Positions 50,201 through 56,904 of a stretch of 63,952 nucleotides of DNA are shown one piece after another. Each line of letters starts with the position of its first letter. The stretch's first letter is position 1. Origin of the DNA: Pseudomonadota bacterium. GTDB taxonomy: Bacteria; Myxococcota_A; UBA796; SXON01. Both the position numbers and the translations under genes were made by a program. The notes below the pieces were generated by a model, which made no database searches, had not been told where the DNA came from, and worked only from the letters and a program-made list of their open reading frames with translations. The stretch spans positions 1-63,952 of the forward strand of contig SXON01000047.1 in NCBI GenBank assembly GCA_005778355.1. Direction: 5' to 3'.

Positions 50201-52264
50201 CGACCAGCCCTCGAGGCTCTGTACCAGGGCCACGAGGCTGGCGCCGTTCTCCACGCTCAGGAGCGCCCCGTGGAGCAAGGGGACGGGGCTTGACTTGGCG
50301 GCGCGATGGGCGCGCACAGCGCCGTAGAGGCCGTCGCGGTCGGTGATGGCGAGGGCGGACAGGCCGAGCTCAGCGGCGCGCTCGACCAGCTCGTCGGGGG
50401 CGCTCGCGCCCTCGGAGAAGGAGTAGTTAGACCGGCAGAGTAGCTCGGCGTAGCGGGGCGATGGACGCGGGACGGCCCGGGGCGCGCGAGACAGCTCGGA
50501 CGCCGGGACGGAGTGGACCTGCGGGCTGGCAGCATGGGTACCGGGGAACCGCAGCACAGCGGCACGCGGCTCGGGCTCCGTGGGCGACTCGGGCGCGGAC
50601 GGCGCGACACACGTGGCGACCTCGATCCAGCCGTGCAGGAACCAGCGACGCGCGAGCGCGGGACGAGGCGAGGCGCCCGGCGAGGAACCAGTCGTAGAAC
50701 TCGACGCGGCACCTGCCCGCGGTACCTGTGCGCTCGAGAACTGCTCGCTGTACAGCCAGGCCCGGCGGCCATCCGCGAGCTGGGCGATCCAGTAGTCGCG
50801 GGCGTAGGCGGCGCGGTCTTTCCACCACTCGCCCTGCACGCGCTCAGGGCCCTGGATCTCGGCGATGGCCACGGTGTCGCGGTCGAGCATCAACGCGCGC
50901 GGGCGACCGGACGGCCCCACCGCCACCCGCACCGGGCGGGGGCTCGGGAGGATCACGGCGGGGCGCGGGCGCGACGCGGGGAGCGGCACGGCGCGGGGCA
51001 CCTTCCCGCCCTCGTACTGGGCCGTCCACCGGGCGGCGTCGGGCTCGTGGACCAGCGCCGGGTCGGCCTTGCGCGGGGGCACCGGGCGTGGCGCCTCCTT
51101 GCCCGGCAAGACCGGCACCCAGCTCGCCTCGGGACGCCAGGTGTCGACCTCGGCGGGACGGAAGACCGACTCGGTGCCGAGCGCGTCTTGCAAGCGGGCG
51201 AACAGCTCGGGCAGAGGCTCGGCAGCGTCGGCCCGCTCGAAGAGTCCGGCCTGCGGCGGGCGCCAGGGACAGGACTCGAGCAGGGTGAGTGACACCGCCG
51301 TGACCGGCGCGCCCACGACGACCCGCTCCAGTCGCGCGCGGAGCTGGCGGAACATGCGGTCGGCCCCGCGCACTGGCTGGCCGAGCCGCACCGGCACGAG
51401 GTGCTCGCCCTCGGTGAGCCGCAGGCGGAGCAAGACCCGGGCGGCGGCGAGCCCTGCCCGCTCGAGGTCGACCTCGCAGTCGCGACAGAGGCCGTGTACC
51501 ACGAAGAGGATGGCGTTGAGGTCGTCGATCTCGTCGTCGAGATCGCAGCTGTAAACGGGCTCGTCGGCCCGCGAGGAGGCGGCCTCGGCCCTCTCCAGAG
51601 AGGCCAAGACACGCTGGCCCAGGGCGCTCTGCACGCCCGGCGCACCACGAGCGATCCCGTGCAGCCGGACCACCTCGGGCCCGTACCGGCCCGCGAGCGC
51701 CGCGAGAGGCAGGCGAGCAAACTGGCCGATGGTGCGCACGCCGGCGTCGGCCATCGACTCGAGCACCTCGGGCGACAGGCCGAGCATGCCCACCGGCAAG
51801 GAGGCAAGCGCACGCGCCGCCTCGGCGGGGGTGGCGGCCACGTGCGGGGCGGAGCGGGACAAGACGATGGCCGCCCATGGTTCAGGCGCCCATGCCGCCT
51901 GCACGGCGTGACCAAGTCGCGACAGCCAGGCGACCACCGGCGCGATCTCGGCCGGTGGGACATCGACGAGCAGCCCATCGGGAAAGACCGCCGCCACCGC
52001 CGGCGAGAAGCGCAGGAGCATGTCGCGCAGCGATTCGAGGTCGCCCCGCTCGCCCTCGCCCTCGCGACGCTCCACGCGGAGCTCCGGGCACAGCGCCCGT
52101 GCCTCGGCCAGCGCCATCCCGGGCACCACGCCCGCGCGGGCCACCAGAGGCGTACACGCAAGCACGCGGTCGGCGCTGCGCGCGAACTCCACCAGCACCA
52201 CCGGCCCGGCCGTGTCGTGACCACAGCGCTCGAGGCGAAAGGCCGGGAGATGGAGGGCGAGCAC
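47261..52264 (-). CDS. imuB-dnaE2: Natural ImuB-DnaE2 (ImuC) fusion: translesion mutasome adaptor plus error-prone DNA polymerase
   Basis: One uninterrupted 1667-codon frame. Residues 1-~515 are ImuB, a Y-family-like adaptor: LALHLPAFRLERC, a beta-clamp-binding-like QAGLF at 338-342, and the ImuB C-terminal signature WWKDRAAYARDYWIAQLADGRRAWLY (475-505). Residues ~516-604 are a Pro/Ser/Ala-rich linker. Residues ~605-1667 are a full-length DnaE2: PHP domain YAELLCRSNYSFSEGASAP, catalytic PDLDVDFEHERREEV, the ALINSQPMGFY motif, OB fold, and C-terminus ending SRDFH as in DnaE2. In known bacteria ImuB and DnaE2 are separate subunits that assemble at the clamp for damage-induced mutagenesis; here they are covalently joined. 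GTG at 52264 lies 1 nt after an SOS-like operator. A T7 run (48164-48170) lies in the polymerase part. Confidence 0.93.
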   Translation of the reverse strand: MLALHLPAFRLERCGHDTAGPVVLVEFARSADRVLACTPLVARAGVVPGMALAEARALCPELRVERREGEGERGDLESLRDMLLRFSPAVAAVFPDGLLVDVPPAEIAPVVAWLSRLGHAVQAAWAPEPWAAIVLSRSAPHVAATPAEAARALASLPVGMLGLSPEVLESMADAGVRTIGQFARLPLAALAGRYGPEVVRLHGIARGAPGVQSALGQRVLASLERAEAASSRADEPVYSCDLDDEIDDLNAILFVVHGLCRDCEVDLERAGLAAARVLLRLRLTEGEHLVPVRLGQPVRGADRMFRQLRARLERVVVGAPVTAVSLTLLESCPWRPPQAGLFERADAAEPLPELFARLQDALGTESVFRPAEVDTWRPEASWVPVLPGKEAPRPVPPRKADPALVHEPDAARWTAQYEGGKVPRAVPLPASRPRPAVILPSPRPVRVAVGPSGRPRALMLDRDTVAIAEIQGPERVQGEWWKDRAAYARDYWIAQLADGRRAWLYSEQFSSAQVPRAGAASSSTTGSSPGASPRPALARRWFLHGWIEVATCVAPSAPESPTEPEPRAAVLRFPGTHAASPQVHSVPASELSRAPRAVPRPSPRYAELLCRSNYSFSEGASAPDELVERAAELGLSALAITDRDGLYGAVRAHRAAKSSPVPLLHGALLSVENGASLVALVQSLEGWSSLCRLLSAERLPPGQSSLDVFSIGIPGDPRHADPLVPDAATLAAGQHMGKGWPRLPINALLADNAGLILLARGNWSASALDPLRDAVGDRLYRAVSRRLDPGEDARIHALVAQDLPCVAVGDVLFHDRARQPLQDILACIRLGLTLDQAGRRLQPNAERALHGPAEMARRFARWPELVDRTIEIAGRCQFSLKELTYQYPREVVPSGYSAQAWLRELVRRGLMTRYGAVVPEKVARQVEYELGVVERLGFAAYFLTVNDIVRFARGRGILCQGRGSAANSAVCFALGITSVDPAHSSLLFERFISEERGEPPDLDVDFEHERREEVIQYCYQKYGRDRAAMVNEIISYRGRSAVRDVGKACGLGLDQVDRLCGLLDSWGKLAEGDEVLKEAGLDPADGRVSLAMRLGREIQGFPRHTSIHVGGFVISDGPLVDRAPVEPATLAGRTVIQWDKDDIDELGFVKVDCLALGMLTAIRKCFDLVRASTGQHYDLGTVPREDPAVYAMLGEADSIGVFQVESRAQQGMLPRLKPKNFYDLVIEVSVVRPGPIQGGMVHPYLRRRQGLEEVEYADPRLLPILERTLGVPIFQEQVMAMAVAVGGFTPGEADQLRRAMGAWRKRGGLGELTERLMKGLLSNGLEPEYAERVCKQIQGFAEYGFPESHAASFAHLVYVSAWQRCFFPAAFTAALINSQPMGFYAPRTLVADIERHGVEVRPVDVTVSDWDCTLEPGSDGPAIRLGLRLVKGLGETDGRLVVRARGERVFDSLPDLAVRTGLDRGGLDRGALRALARADALRWLPATSATAERPAEPQPRRAMAFATDGLWPGMFARLSRESDAELPAATPAEDMQADYATVGLKPGTHPLALARPELERDQVVPLSRLYELPDGSPVVIAGLVGVRQRPDTASGVIFLMLEDETGTANVVVWPKLYKRQRTTIRTERLLRIRGVLQRMDGAISIVAKHVRPMTIGADIVARSRDFH

Positions 52265-52265
52265 G

Positions 52266-52285
52266 ACCTGAGTTTATGTTCAGGT
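52266..52285 (-). promoter_or_regulatory. SOS-like (LexA-type) operator/promoter of imuB-dnaE2
   Basis: ACCTGA-N8-TCAGGT, a perfect 6+6 palindrome, ending 1 nt before the GTG. On the gene strand a -35 TTGCGC (52294-52299), 17-nt spacer and -10 TAAACT (52271-52276) overlap it, and 6 nt separate the -10 from GTG. It shares 17 of 20 positions with the imuA site in one orientation. Repressor identity (LexA) is inferred. Confidence 0.75.
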
Positions 52286-52317
52286 TACTGTGCGCGCAAG
52301 GGGTACACGGAGGGCGT

Positions 52318-52323
52318 TAGCCT
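52318..52323 (+). promoter_or_regulatory. Putative -10 box (TAGCCT) exactly 6 nt before the yedK-type ATG
   Basis: TAGCCT, GCGTTC, ATG at 52330. The SOS operator lies about 33 bp upstream of this -10, so shared control with imuB-dnaE2 is possible but not certain. GGAGG at 52309-52313 is too far (about 16 nt) to act as ribosome site. Confidence 0.4.
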
Positions 52324-52329
52324 GCGTTC

Positions 52330-53022
52330 ATGTGCGGTCGTTACCAGAACGCCCTCGACCCCGCCGAGCTGGCCCTGCTCTACCGGGTGCAGCGCGAGGC
52401 CTGGGGCCGTCCCGCGAAGTTGCCCAACTGGAACGTGGCGCCGAGGCAGTCGGTGCCGGTGGTGCTCCGCGAGGCCGACGGGCCCCGGGCGGTGGTCACC
52501 ATGCGATGGGGATTCCCGCCCTTGTGGGTGGCGAAGCAGGGGAAGGAGCCCTTCGACGCGCCGCCGCTGGTCAACGCGATGGCCGAGGAGGCCGCGAAGA
52601 AACCCACGTGGTCGCGCGCGCTCCGCGAGCGGCGCTGCCTTGTGCCCACCACCGGCTTCTACGAATGGCTCACCATCGGCAAAGACCGTTTTCCCCTTTA
52701 CTTTCGACCCAGTATCGGGCGAACGCTCACGCTGGCTGGCGTCTGGGGGGCCTTCGACTGGGGAGAACGAAAGGCCTGGCCCTGCGTGGCGATCCTCACG
52801 ACGCGCCCGAACGCCGAGGTGGCGCCGGTGCACGACCGCATGCCGGTGGTGCTCTCGCCGGAGGCGGAGGATGCGTGGCTCGACCCGGCGAGCGATCCGT
52901 CGGCATTCCTCCAGTCCGCGCCTGATGGGACATTGACGCCCGCGGAGGTGTCGCGCGCGCTCAACTCGCGGGAAGCCGAGGGTGAAGGGGTGATGATCGC
53001 GGACTGGGTGCGGGGGGCGTGA
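52330..53022 (+). CDS. yedK: SOS-response-associated SRAP (YedK/HMCES) protein
   Basis: 230 residues, family length. MCGRYQN starts with the invariant Cys2 that cross-links abasic sites in single-stranded DNA. Further conserved parts are WNVAPRQSVPVV, MRWGFPPLW, TTGFYEW (catalytic Glu) and VHDRMPVVL (His). The protein shields abasic DNA at stalled forks and later releases itself. It is divergent from imuB-dnaE2, sharing a 65-bp intergenic region with the SOS-like operator, so joint damage induction is plausible. ATG 52330 is fixed by the catalytic N-terminal Cys. Confidence 0.95.
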   Translation: MCGRYQNALDPAELALLYRVQREAWGRPAKLPNWNVAPRQSVPVVLREADGPRAVVTMRWGFPPLWVAKQGKEPFDAPPLVNAMAEEAAKKPTWSRALRERRCLVPTTGFYEWLTIGKDRFPLYFRPSIGRTLTLAGVWGAFDWGERKAWPCVAILTTRPNAEVAPVHDRMPVVLSPEAEDAWLDPASDPSAFLQSAPDGTLTPAEVSRALNSREAEGEGVMIADWVRGA

Positions 53023-53054
53023 CACGGGCCGGGTCGGCAGCGGGTGGCGGGCGG

Positions 53055-53254
53055 AGGTCATGCCCTCGAAAATAGGACACTGTGCACAGTCATCCACCAG
53101 AATTTAGGACAAATCGCCTCTTCGCGGCCGGCGGCGGGCGACGCACCGCGGAATATCGCCGTTTGGACCGTGACCGGGGGCGCGTGGAGGGACGATCTGT
53201 CCTATTTTTTGGTGCATGACTCGGGCGAGTGTCCGATTCTTGGCATGATGACCT
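53055..53254. repeat. Long-inverted-repeat element, copy B (200 bp; 62-bp arms, 76-bp centre)
   Basis: Arms 53055-53116 and 53193-53254 pair as inverted repeats without gaps. Conserved blocks in each arm: AGGTCAT tip, 13 nt, GGACACT, 7 nt, GTCAT, 2 nt, ACCA, 5 nt, TAGGACA and ATCG. The right arm keeps the palindrome ACTCGGGCGAGT. Order and spacing match copy A (28101-28303). The centre is unrelated to A and has no gene. The element fills the 379-bp gap between yedK and the end of imuA; the remaining 147 bp to imuA (53255-53401) hold nothing recognisable except two GTCGCGAC octamers. Confidence 0.78.
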
Positions 53255-53401
53255 CTGCCACGGTTGTCGCGACATCACTCGAGATGGGATTCCCCGCCCA
53301 CCACGCGGCAGGGATGGAGCGGAGTGCCGCCGGCACGCAGCGAGAGCCCGGCGCCGCGAAGCGGCGGCCGCCCAGAAGATCGGGGTTCCGCGACGTCGCG
53401 A

Positions 53402-54046
53402 CTACATCGCGCGCAAGAGCCGCTCGCCCACGTGGCGACCGTCGCGACTGCGGGTGCACGACACGCGGGTGCCACCACCACCGACCCCGGAGGGCGCCGC
53501 CCCCAGCACCTCGAGACGAACGGCGGCCGGCAACTCCGCCTCGGCCCTCTCGGCCACCACGACGAGCGTGCTGCTGCCGAGCTCACAGGCCCGGCCGAGG
53601 CGCATCGCGTGCCGACCGAGCGGGGGCGCGTCGAGCAAGACCACCAGCTCCACGGCGCCCGAGCGTGCCACCTGCTCCGCCGCCCAGCCGGCGCGGTCGA
53701 GCCCGGGGCGGACGACCCAGAGCGCCGCGAGATCGACGCCCTCCTCGCTCGCCTCGGAAGGGCAGGCCCAGCCCGGGGCGAAAAGTTGTTCCATCGCGTC
53801 GATCACCACCACCGGCCGGCCGCGACGAGTGAGATGTGCCACCCGCGGGAGCACGAGCCCGAGACGCCCCGCGCCGGGCACGCCCGCGATCTCCACTATG
53901 CCGGGGCGCGGCCAGCCCCCGATCCACGCGTCGAGCGCAGGGATCTCGGTAGACACGCGACCGGCGAGGCTCCCGCCCCGCTGCCGCACGTCGACCCGGG
54001 CGCGGAGATCAGCGAGGACGGCGAGACGGTCGAGGGCGGCGCCCAT
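53402..54046 (-). CDS. imuA: ImuA, RecA-like mutasome component
   Basis: 214 residues. A truncated RecA/RadA-like fold: STEIPALDAWIGGWPRPGIVEIAGVPGAGRLGLVLP holds a degenerate Walker A (GVPGAGR lacking the Lys-Thr), so ATP hydrolysis is doubtful, as is usual for ImuA. VVVIDAMEQLF is the Walker B-like strand. ImuA works with ImuB and DnaE2 and contacts RecA in SOS mutagenesis. The C-terminus (CTRSRDGRHVGERLLRAM) resembles the conserved ImuA tail. ATG at 54046 lies 1 nt from an SOS-like operator identical in layout to that of imuB-dnaE2. The gene is separated from the fusion gene by yedK in opposite orientation and by a repeat element. Confidence 0.87.
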   Translation of the reverse strand: MGAALDRLAVLADLRARVDVRQRGGSLAGRVSTEIPALDAWIGGWPRPGIVEIAGVPGAGRLGLVLPRVAHLTRRGRPVVVIDAMEQLFAPGWACPSEASEEGVDLAALWVVRPGLDRAGWAAEQVARSGAVELVVLLDAPPLGRHAMRLGRACELGSSTLVVVAERAEAELPAAVRLEVLGAAPSGVGGGGTRVSCTRSRDGRHVGERLLRAM

Positions 54047-54047
54047 G

Positions 54048-54067
54048 ACCTGAACATACTATCAGGT
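54048..54067 (-). promoter_or_regulatory. SOS-like (LexA-type) operator/promoter of imuA
   Basis: ACCTGA-N8-TCAGGT ending 1 nt before ATG. Gene-strand -35 TTGCCT (54076-54081), 17-nt spacer, -10 TATGTT (54053-54058), then 6 nt to ATG: the same geometry as at imuB-dnaE2. Across the two sites the consensus is ACCTGANNNTATGTTCAGGT (one strand). Confidence 0.78.
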
Positions 54068-54073
54068 TGCCGA

Positions 54074-55339
54074 TCAGGCAAGCAGTCGACGACGCGCAAT
54101 GAGAACGGCCGCGAAAAGCGTGCCAAGGACGGGGCTCGTTGCGGTGCCGCAGCCGCAATCGCCCTCGGCGCTGACACCCGACTTGTCGGCCTCGGGGCAG
54201 TCTTCGAAGAGCGAGGGGTCGGTGTCGTCGCAGTCGCGAGCGAGCGAGTAGCCATCGCCGTCCTCGTCGTCTTCCTGGCCGTCGCAGTCCTGGTCGGTGC
54301 CGTCGTGCCACACCTCGTCGGCGCCCGGGTTGACCGTCGCGTCGGCATCGTCGCAGTCGTCGCCACCGGCCTCGGCGCCGACGAAGCCGTCGCCGTCGAG
54401 ATCGTCGTCGTCGCCGTCCACGCAGTCGCCGTCGACACCGTCGTAGGGCGTGTCGGTGCCGCCGGGGAAGGCGCTGGGCTCGGCGTCGTCGCAGTCGTCG
54501 CCCCCGCACTCGGGACTGTCGTGACCGTCGCCATCGACGTCGCAACAGAGACCAGAGGTCGACTCCATCGCCGCCGCCTCGCCCTCGCCCGTGCCCACGA
54601 GGAAGGCCACCGCCAGGCCCTCGCCAGGGACGAGGTCGACGTCGGCGGTGTAGCGCACCCCGGCCGCCCAGTCGCCGAGCGCGCCGGCCCCGTCCTGGAG
54701 ATCCATGTCGGCGCCGGTCTCGGCGGTCCAGTCGGCGTAGTGGCCCGCCTCGAAAATCGCCTCGCCACACGCCCCAAGCGCGAGGGTGGCCCCGGTGGTG
54801 GCCCCGGTGGACACCGACCAGTCGGTCGTGCCGTCGCCATCGAAGTCCACGGCGTCGTTCAGCGTCTCGTAGGCGCCCGAGCTCGCCACCTCGGGGTCGG
54901 GGTCGGCGGCGAGGACGAGTCGTAAGTCAGAAACAACAGAGTCGCTCTCGTTCACGATGTAGAAGCGAACGATCATCCCGTGCCCACTGGTGGCGAAGGC
55001 CTCGGTCTTCACCACGCGCAACTCGGTGGTGAGGTAGTCGTGACGGAGGCGTTGCACGTCGGCGGTGCTCTCGTCGGTCGCTTCGAGCACCAGCGCGCTA
55101 TTGCCGAGCGCAGAGTTAGCCCAGAAGGCCTTTTGTTCCTCGCCGACGTTGTAGGCGAGAGAGAACATCGTGTAGGCCTCGCCGGCATAGGTGAGCTCCA
55201 CCCAGTCCTGGCCCACGAGCGCCACGAGTCCCGAGCCAGCGCCGCTGTCGTTCCATGTGCCCCCGCTGTTGTAGGCCACGCGGAGGGCGTCGCCGACCAG
55301 GGTGTTGCCCGCCAGGGCAAGGGTGGCGAGAAGAAGCAT
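54074..55339 (-). CDS. MopE-like metal-binding repeat protein with MYXO-CTERM-like sorting tail
   Basis: 421 residues. The signal (MLLLATLALAGNTLVG) leads into a ~260-residue beta-rich domain. Three to four Asp/Cys repeats follow (CCDVDGDGHDSPECGGDDCDDAEP, GDGFVGAEAGGDDCDDADATVNPGADEVW, QDCDGQEDDEDGDGY), which probably bind Ca2+. The C-terminus is CGCG, a hydrophobic helix (SPVLGTLFAAVLIA) and RRRLLA, matching the MYXO-CTERM tripartite signal used for cell-surface sorting in Myxococcota. It is 28 bp downstream of the phosphoesterase gene and just upstream of imuA, whose promoter overlaps its stop codon. Confidence 0.88.
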   Translation of the reverse strand: MLLLATLALAGNTLVGDALRVAYNSGGTWNDSGAGSGLVALVGQDWVELTYAGEAYTMFSLAYNVGEEQKAFWANSALGNSALVLEATDESTADVQRLRHDYLTTELRVVKTEAFATSGHGMIVRFYIVNESDSVVSDLRLVLAADPDPEVASSGAYETLNDAVDFDGDGTTDWSVSTGATTGATLALGACGEAIFEAGHYADWTAETGADMDLQDGAGALGDWAAGVRYTADVDLVPGEGLAVAFLVGTGEGEAAAMESTSGLCCDVDGDGHDSPECGGDDCDDAEPSAFPGGTDTPYDGVDGDCVDGDDDDLDGDGFVGAEAGGDDCDDADATVNPGADEVWHDGTDQDCDGQEDDEDGDGYSLARDCDDTDPSLFEDCPEADKSGVSAEGDCGCGTATSPVLGTLFAAVLIARRRLLA

Positions 55340-55366
55340 CGACGGCCCCGGGAGCGAGACGATCTA

Positions 55367-56359
55367 TCAGCCGCCCGCGCTCGCGAGCACACTCGGGCCC
55401 ACGTCAATGATCGACAGCTCGGGTCGACACCAGAAACGGAGGCGCGGCGCGTCGAGTCGCTCCATGCCGATGCCGCGCGAGACGTAGAGCTGACCGCCCA
55501 GCGGGAGGTCGGTGAGGCCCACCGCCCAGTCGCGTGGGACGGAAGACAGGGTGAGCAGTGGCCCGAGGCCAGGCACGCGCACCTGCCCGCCGTGAACGTG
55601 GCCCGCGAGGAGCAAGTCGGCGGGCGGGGCGCCGAGGGCATAGTCGGGGCGGTGGCCCACCACGAGGTGGAAGCCGCCGGTGTCGGGGATGGGCGCGTGT
55701 CGCGACATGGAATCCTCGACGCCGAGCAGGGTGAGGAAGAGGCCGTCCCGCAACTCGAGGGTGCGCGTCTCGTCGACACGGGCCACCTGGGTGCCAGCAA
55801 ACACCGGTGCCCAATCGCCCGGCTCCACGTCGCCGCGCACGGCGAAGGCCCCGAGCGGGGCATCGAGGTCGCCGAGCGCCGTTGCCAGTAGATGCGCCTG
55901 GCGCCGATACTCGGCAGGGCCGCGCACCTGGACGTAGTCGCCGGCGAAGAGGATCAGGTCGGGATCGGCCGCCCGGACGAGATCGAGCACCTGCCGCTCG
56001 TAGGCGCCCACTTCGTCGGTCTGGATGTCGGCGATCAGCGCGATGCGGAGCGGGGGGCCGTCGATGTGGGTGGTGGTCACCTCGACCGACCGGGGCTCCA
56101 CGACGAAGGCGTCGATGGCCACGGCCAGGATCACCGTCGCCCAGAGCCAGTATCGTCGTGACAAACAGACGATGGGAAGGTGCACGAAGAGGCCCCAGGC
56201 CAGCACCTGCATGGCGCCGAAGGGCGACCAGAGGCCCGCGAGATCGCCGCCCAGACCCAGCGCGGCGGCGACGACGGGAATGGCGACCAGGAGCCAGCGA
56301 CGGCGCCAGGCGACGACATCGAGGGCGAGCAGGACAACGTTGGCGACGAGGGCGACCAT
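55367..56359 (-). CDS. Membrane metallophosphoesterase with variant active-site motifs
   Basis: 330 residues. Three N-terminal membrane helices (VALVANVVLLALDVVAW, LLVAIPVVAAALGLGGD, WATVILAVAIDAFVV) precede a calcineurin-like phosphoesterase domain. Motif I reads IADIQTD, with Gln where DxH normally has a metal-binding His. Motif II is LILFAGDYV, and motif III reads AVRGDVEPGD instead of GNHE/D. Motifs IV and V are VVGHRPD and LLLAGHVHGGQ. A changed metal site, or activity with one metal, is therefore likely. The active site should face the periplasm or cytoplasm depending on topology, which I cannot settle. ATG 56359 with TAGCCT exactly 6 nt upstream. Confidence 0.86.
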   Translation of the reverse strand: MVALVANVVLLALDVVAWRRRWLLVAIPVVAAALGLGGDLAGLWSPFGAMQVLAWGLFVHLPIVCLSRRYWLWATVILAVAIDAFVVEPRSVEVTTTHIDGPPLRIALIADIQTDEVGAYERQVLDLVRAADPDLILFAGDYVQVRGPAEYRRQAHLLATALGDLDAPLGAFAVRGDVEPGDWAPVFAGTQVARVDETRTLELRDGLFLTLLGVEDSMSRHAPIPDTGGFHLVVGHRPDYALGAPPADLLLAGHVHGGQVRVPGLGPLLTLSSVPRDWAVGLTDLPLGGQLYVSRGIGMERLDAPRLRFWCRPELSIIDVGPSVLASAGG

Positions 56360-56365
56360 GAGCCG

Positions 56366-56371
56366 AGGCTA
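56366..56371 (-). promoter_or_regulatory. Putative -10 box (TAGCCT) exactly 6 nt before the phosphoesterase ATG
   Basis: Minus-strand TAGCCT, CGGCTC, ATG at 56359. Same hexamer and spacing as upstream of yedK. Confidence 0.45.
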
Positions 56372-56568
56372 GCCGACGGGCAGGTGTCGAATCGCACGCA
56401 GATACAGGCGGTGACAGCGTTGCACGGGGTTTGCACCAACCGGCCAAGGTGCTTTTTCGCAGGAAGTCTTAACCCTTAACCTCCGGCTCCTTCTTAGGAC
56501 ATGTGCCGAGTTGCCCATCGCGACTGGCTGCAGCCGCGGTTAGCGTCGCGGCCACATAGGAGAACCCG

Positions 56569-56904
56569 ATGTTCGCGTTCATTCTCAGCGTCGTGATCAG
56601 CCCCGCGTTCGCGTGTGGCGACAAGCCCTGTAGCGAGGCCGCCTGCCAGATGCCGGCCAGCACCGAGTCGGCCGCCATTCCCGCTGGCTCGACGGTGGCG
56701 AAGCTCAAGGTGAGCGGCATGAAGTGCGGCGCCTGCGCCGAGAAGGTGAAGGCGGCGCTCAACGGAGTGGGCGGCGTGACGGCCACCAACATCGACGTGA
56801 CCGCCGGCACCGCAGAGGTGGGCTACGACGCGGCCAAGACCAAGATCGACGCGCTCATCGCCGCTGTGAACGCCACCGGGCACTTCACCGCCACCTCGCT
56901 CTAG
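56569..56904 (+). CDS. Exported HMA-domain metallochaperone (copper/mercury-binding type)
   Basis: 111 residues. The signal peptide MFAFILSVVISPAFA is followed by a Cys-containing spacer (CGDKPCSEAACQMP). The HMA fold (about 42-110) starts VAKLKVSGMKCGACAEKVKAAL, with metal-binding GMxCxxC, and ends with strand AEVGYDAAKTKIDALIAAVNATG. It probably binds Cu(I) or another soft metal in the periplasm, with extra cysteines near the N-terminus as additional ligands. Start ATG 56569 has AGGAG 6 nt upstream, a normal Shine-Dalgarno. The TAG stop overlaps the stop of the convergent GAF gene within a CTAG. Confidence 0.9.
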   Translation: MFAFILSVVISPAFACGDKPCSEAACQMPASTESAAIPAGSTVAKLKVSGMKCGACAEKVKAALNGVGGVTATNIDVTAGTAEVGYDAAKTKIDALIAAVNATGHFTATSL

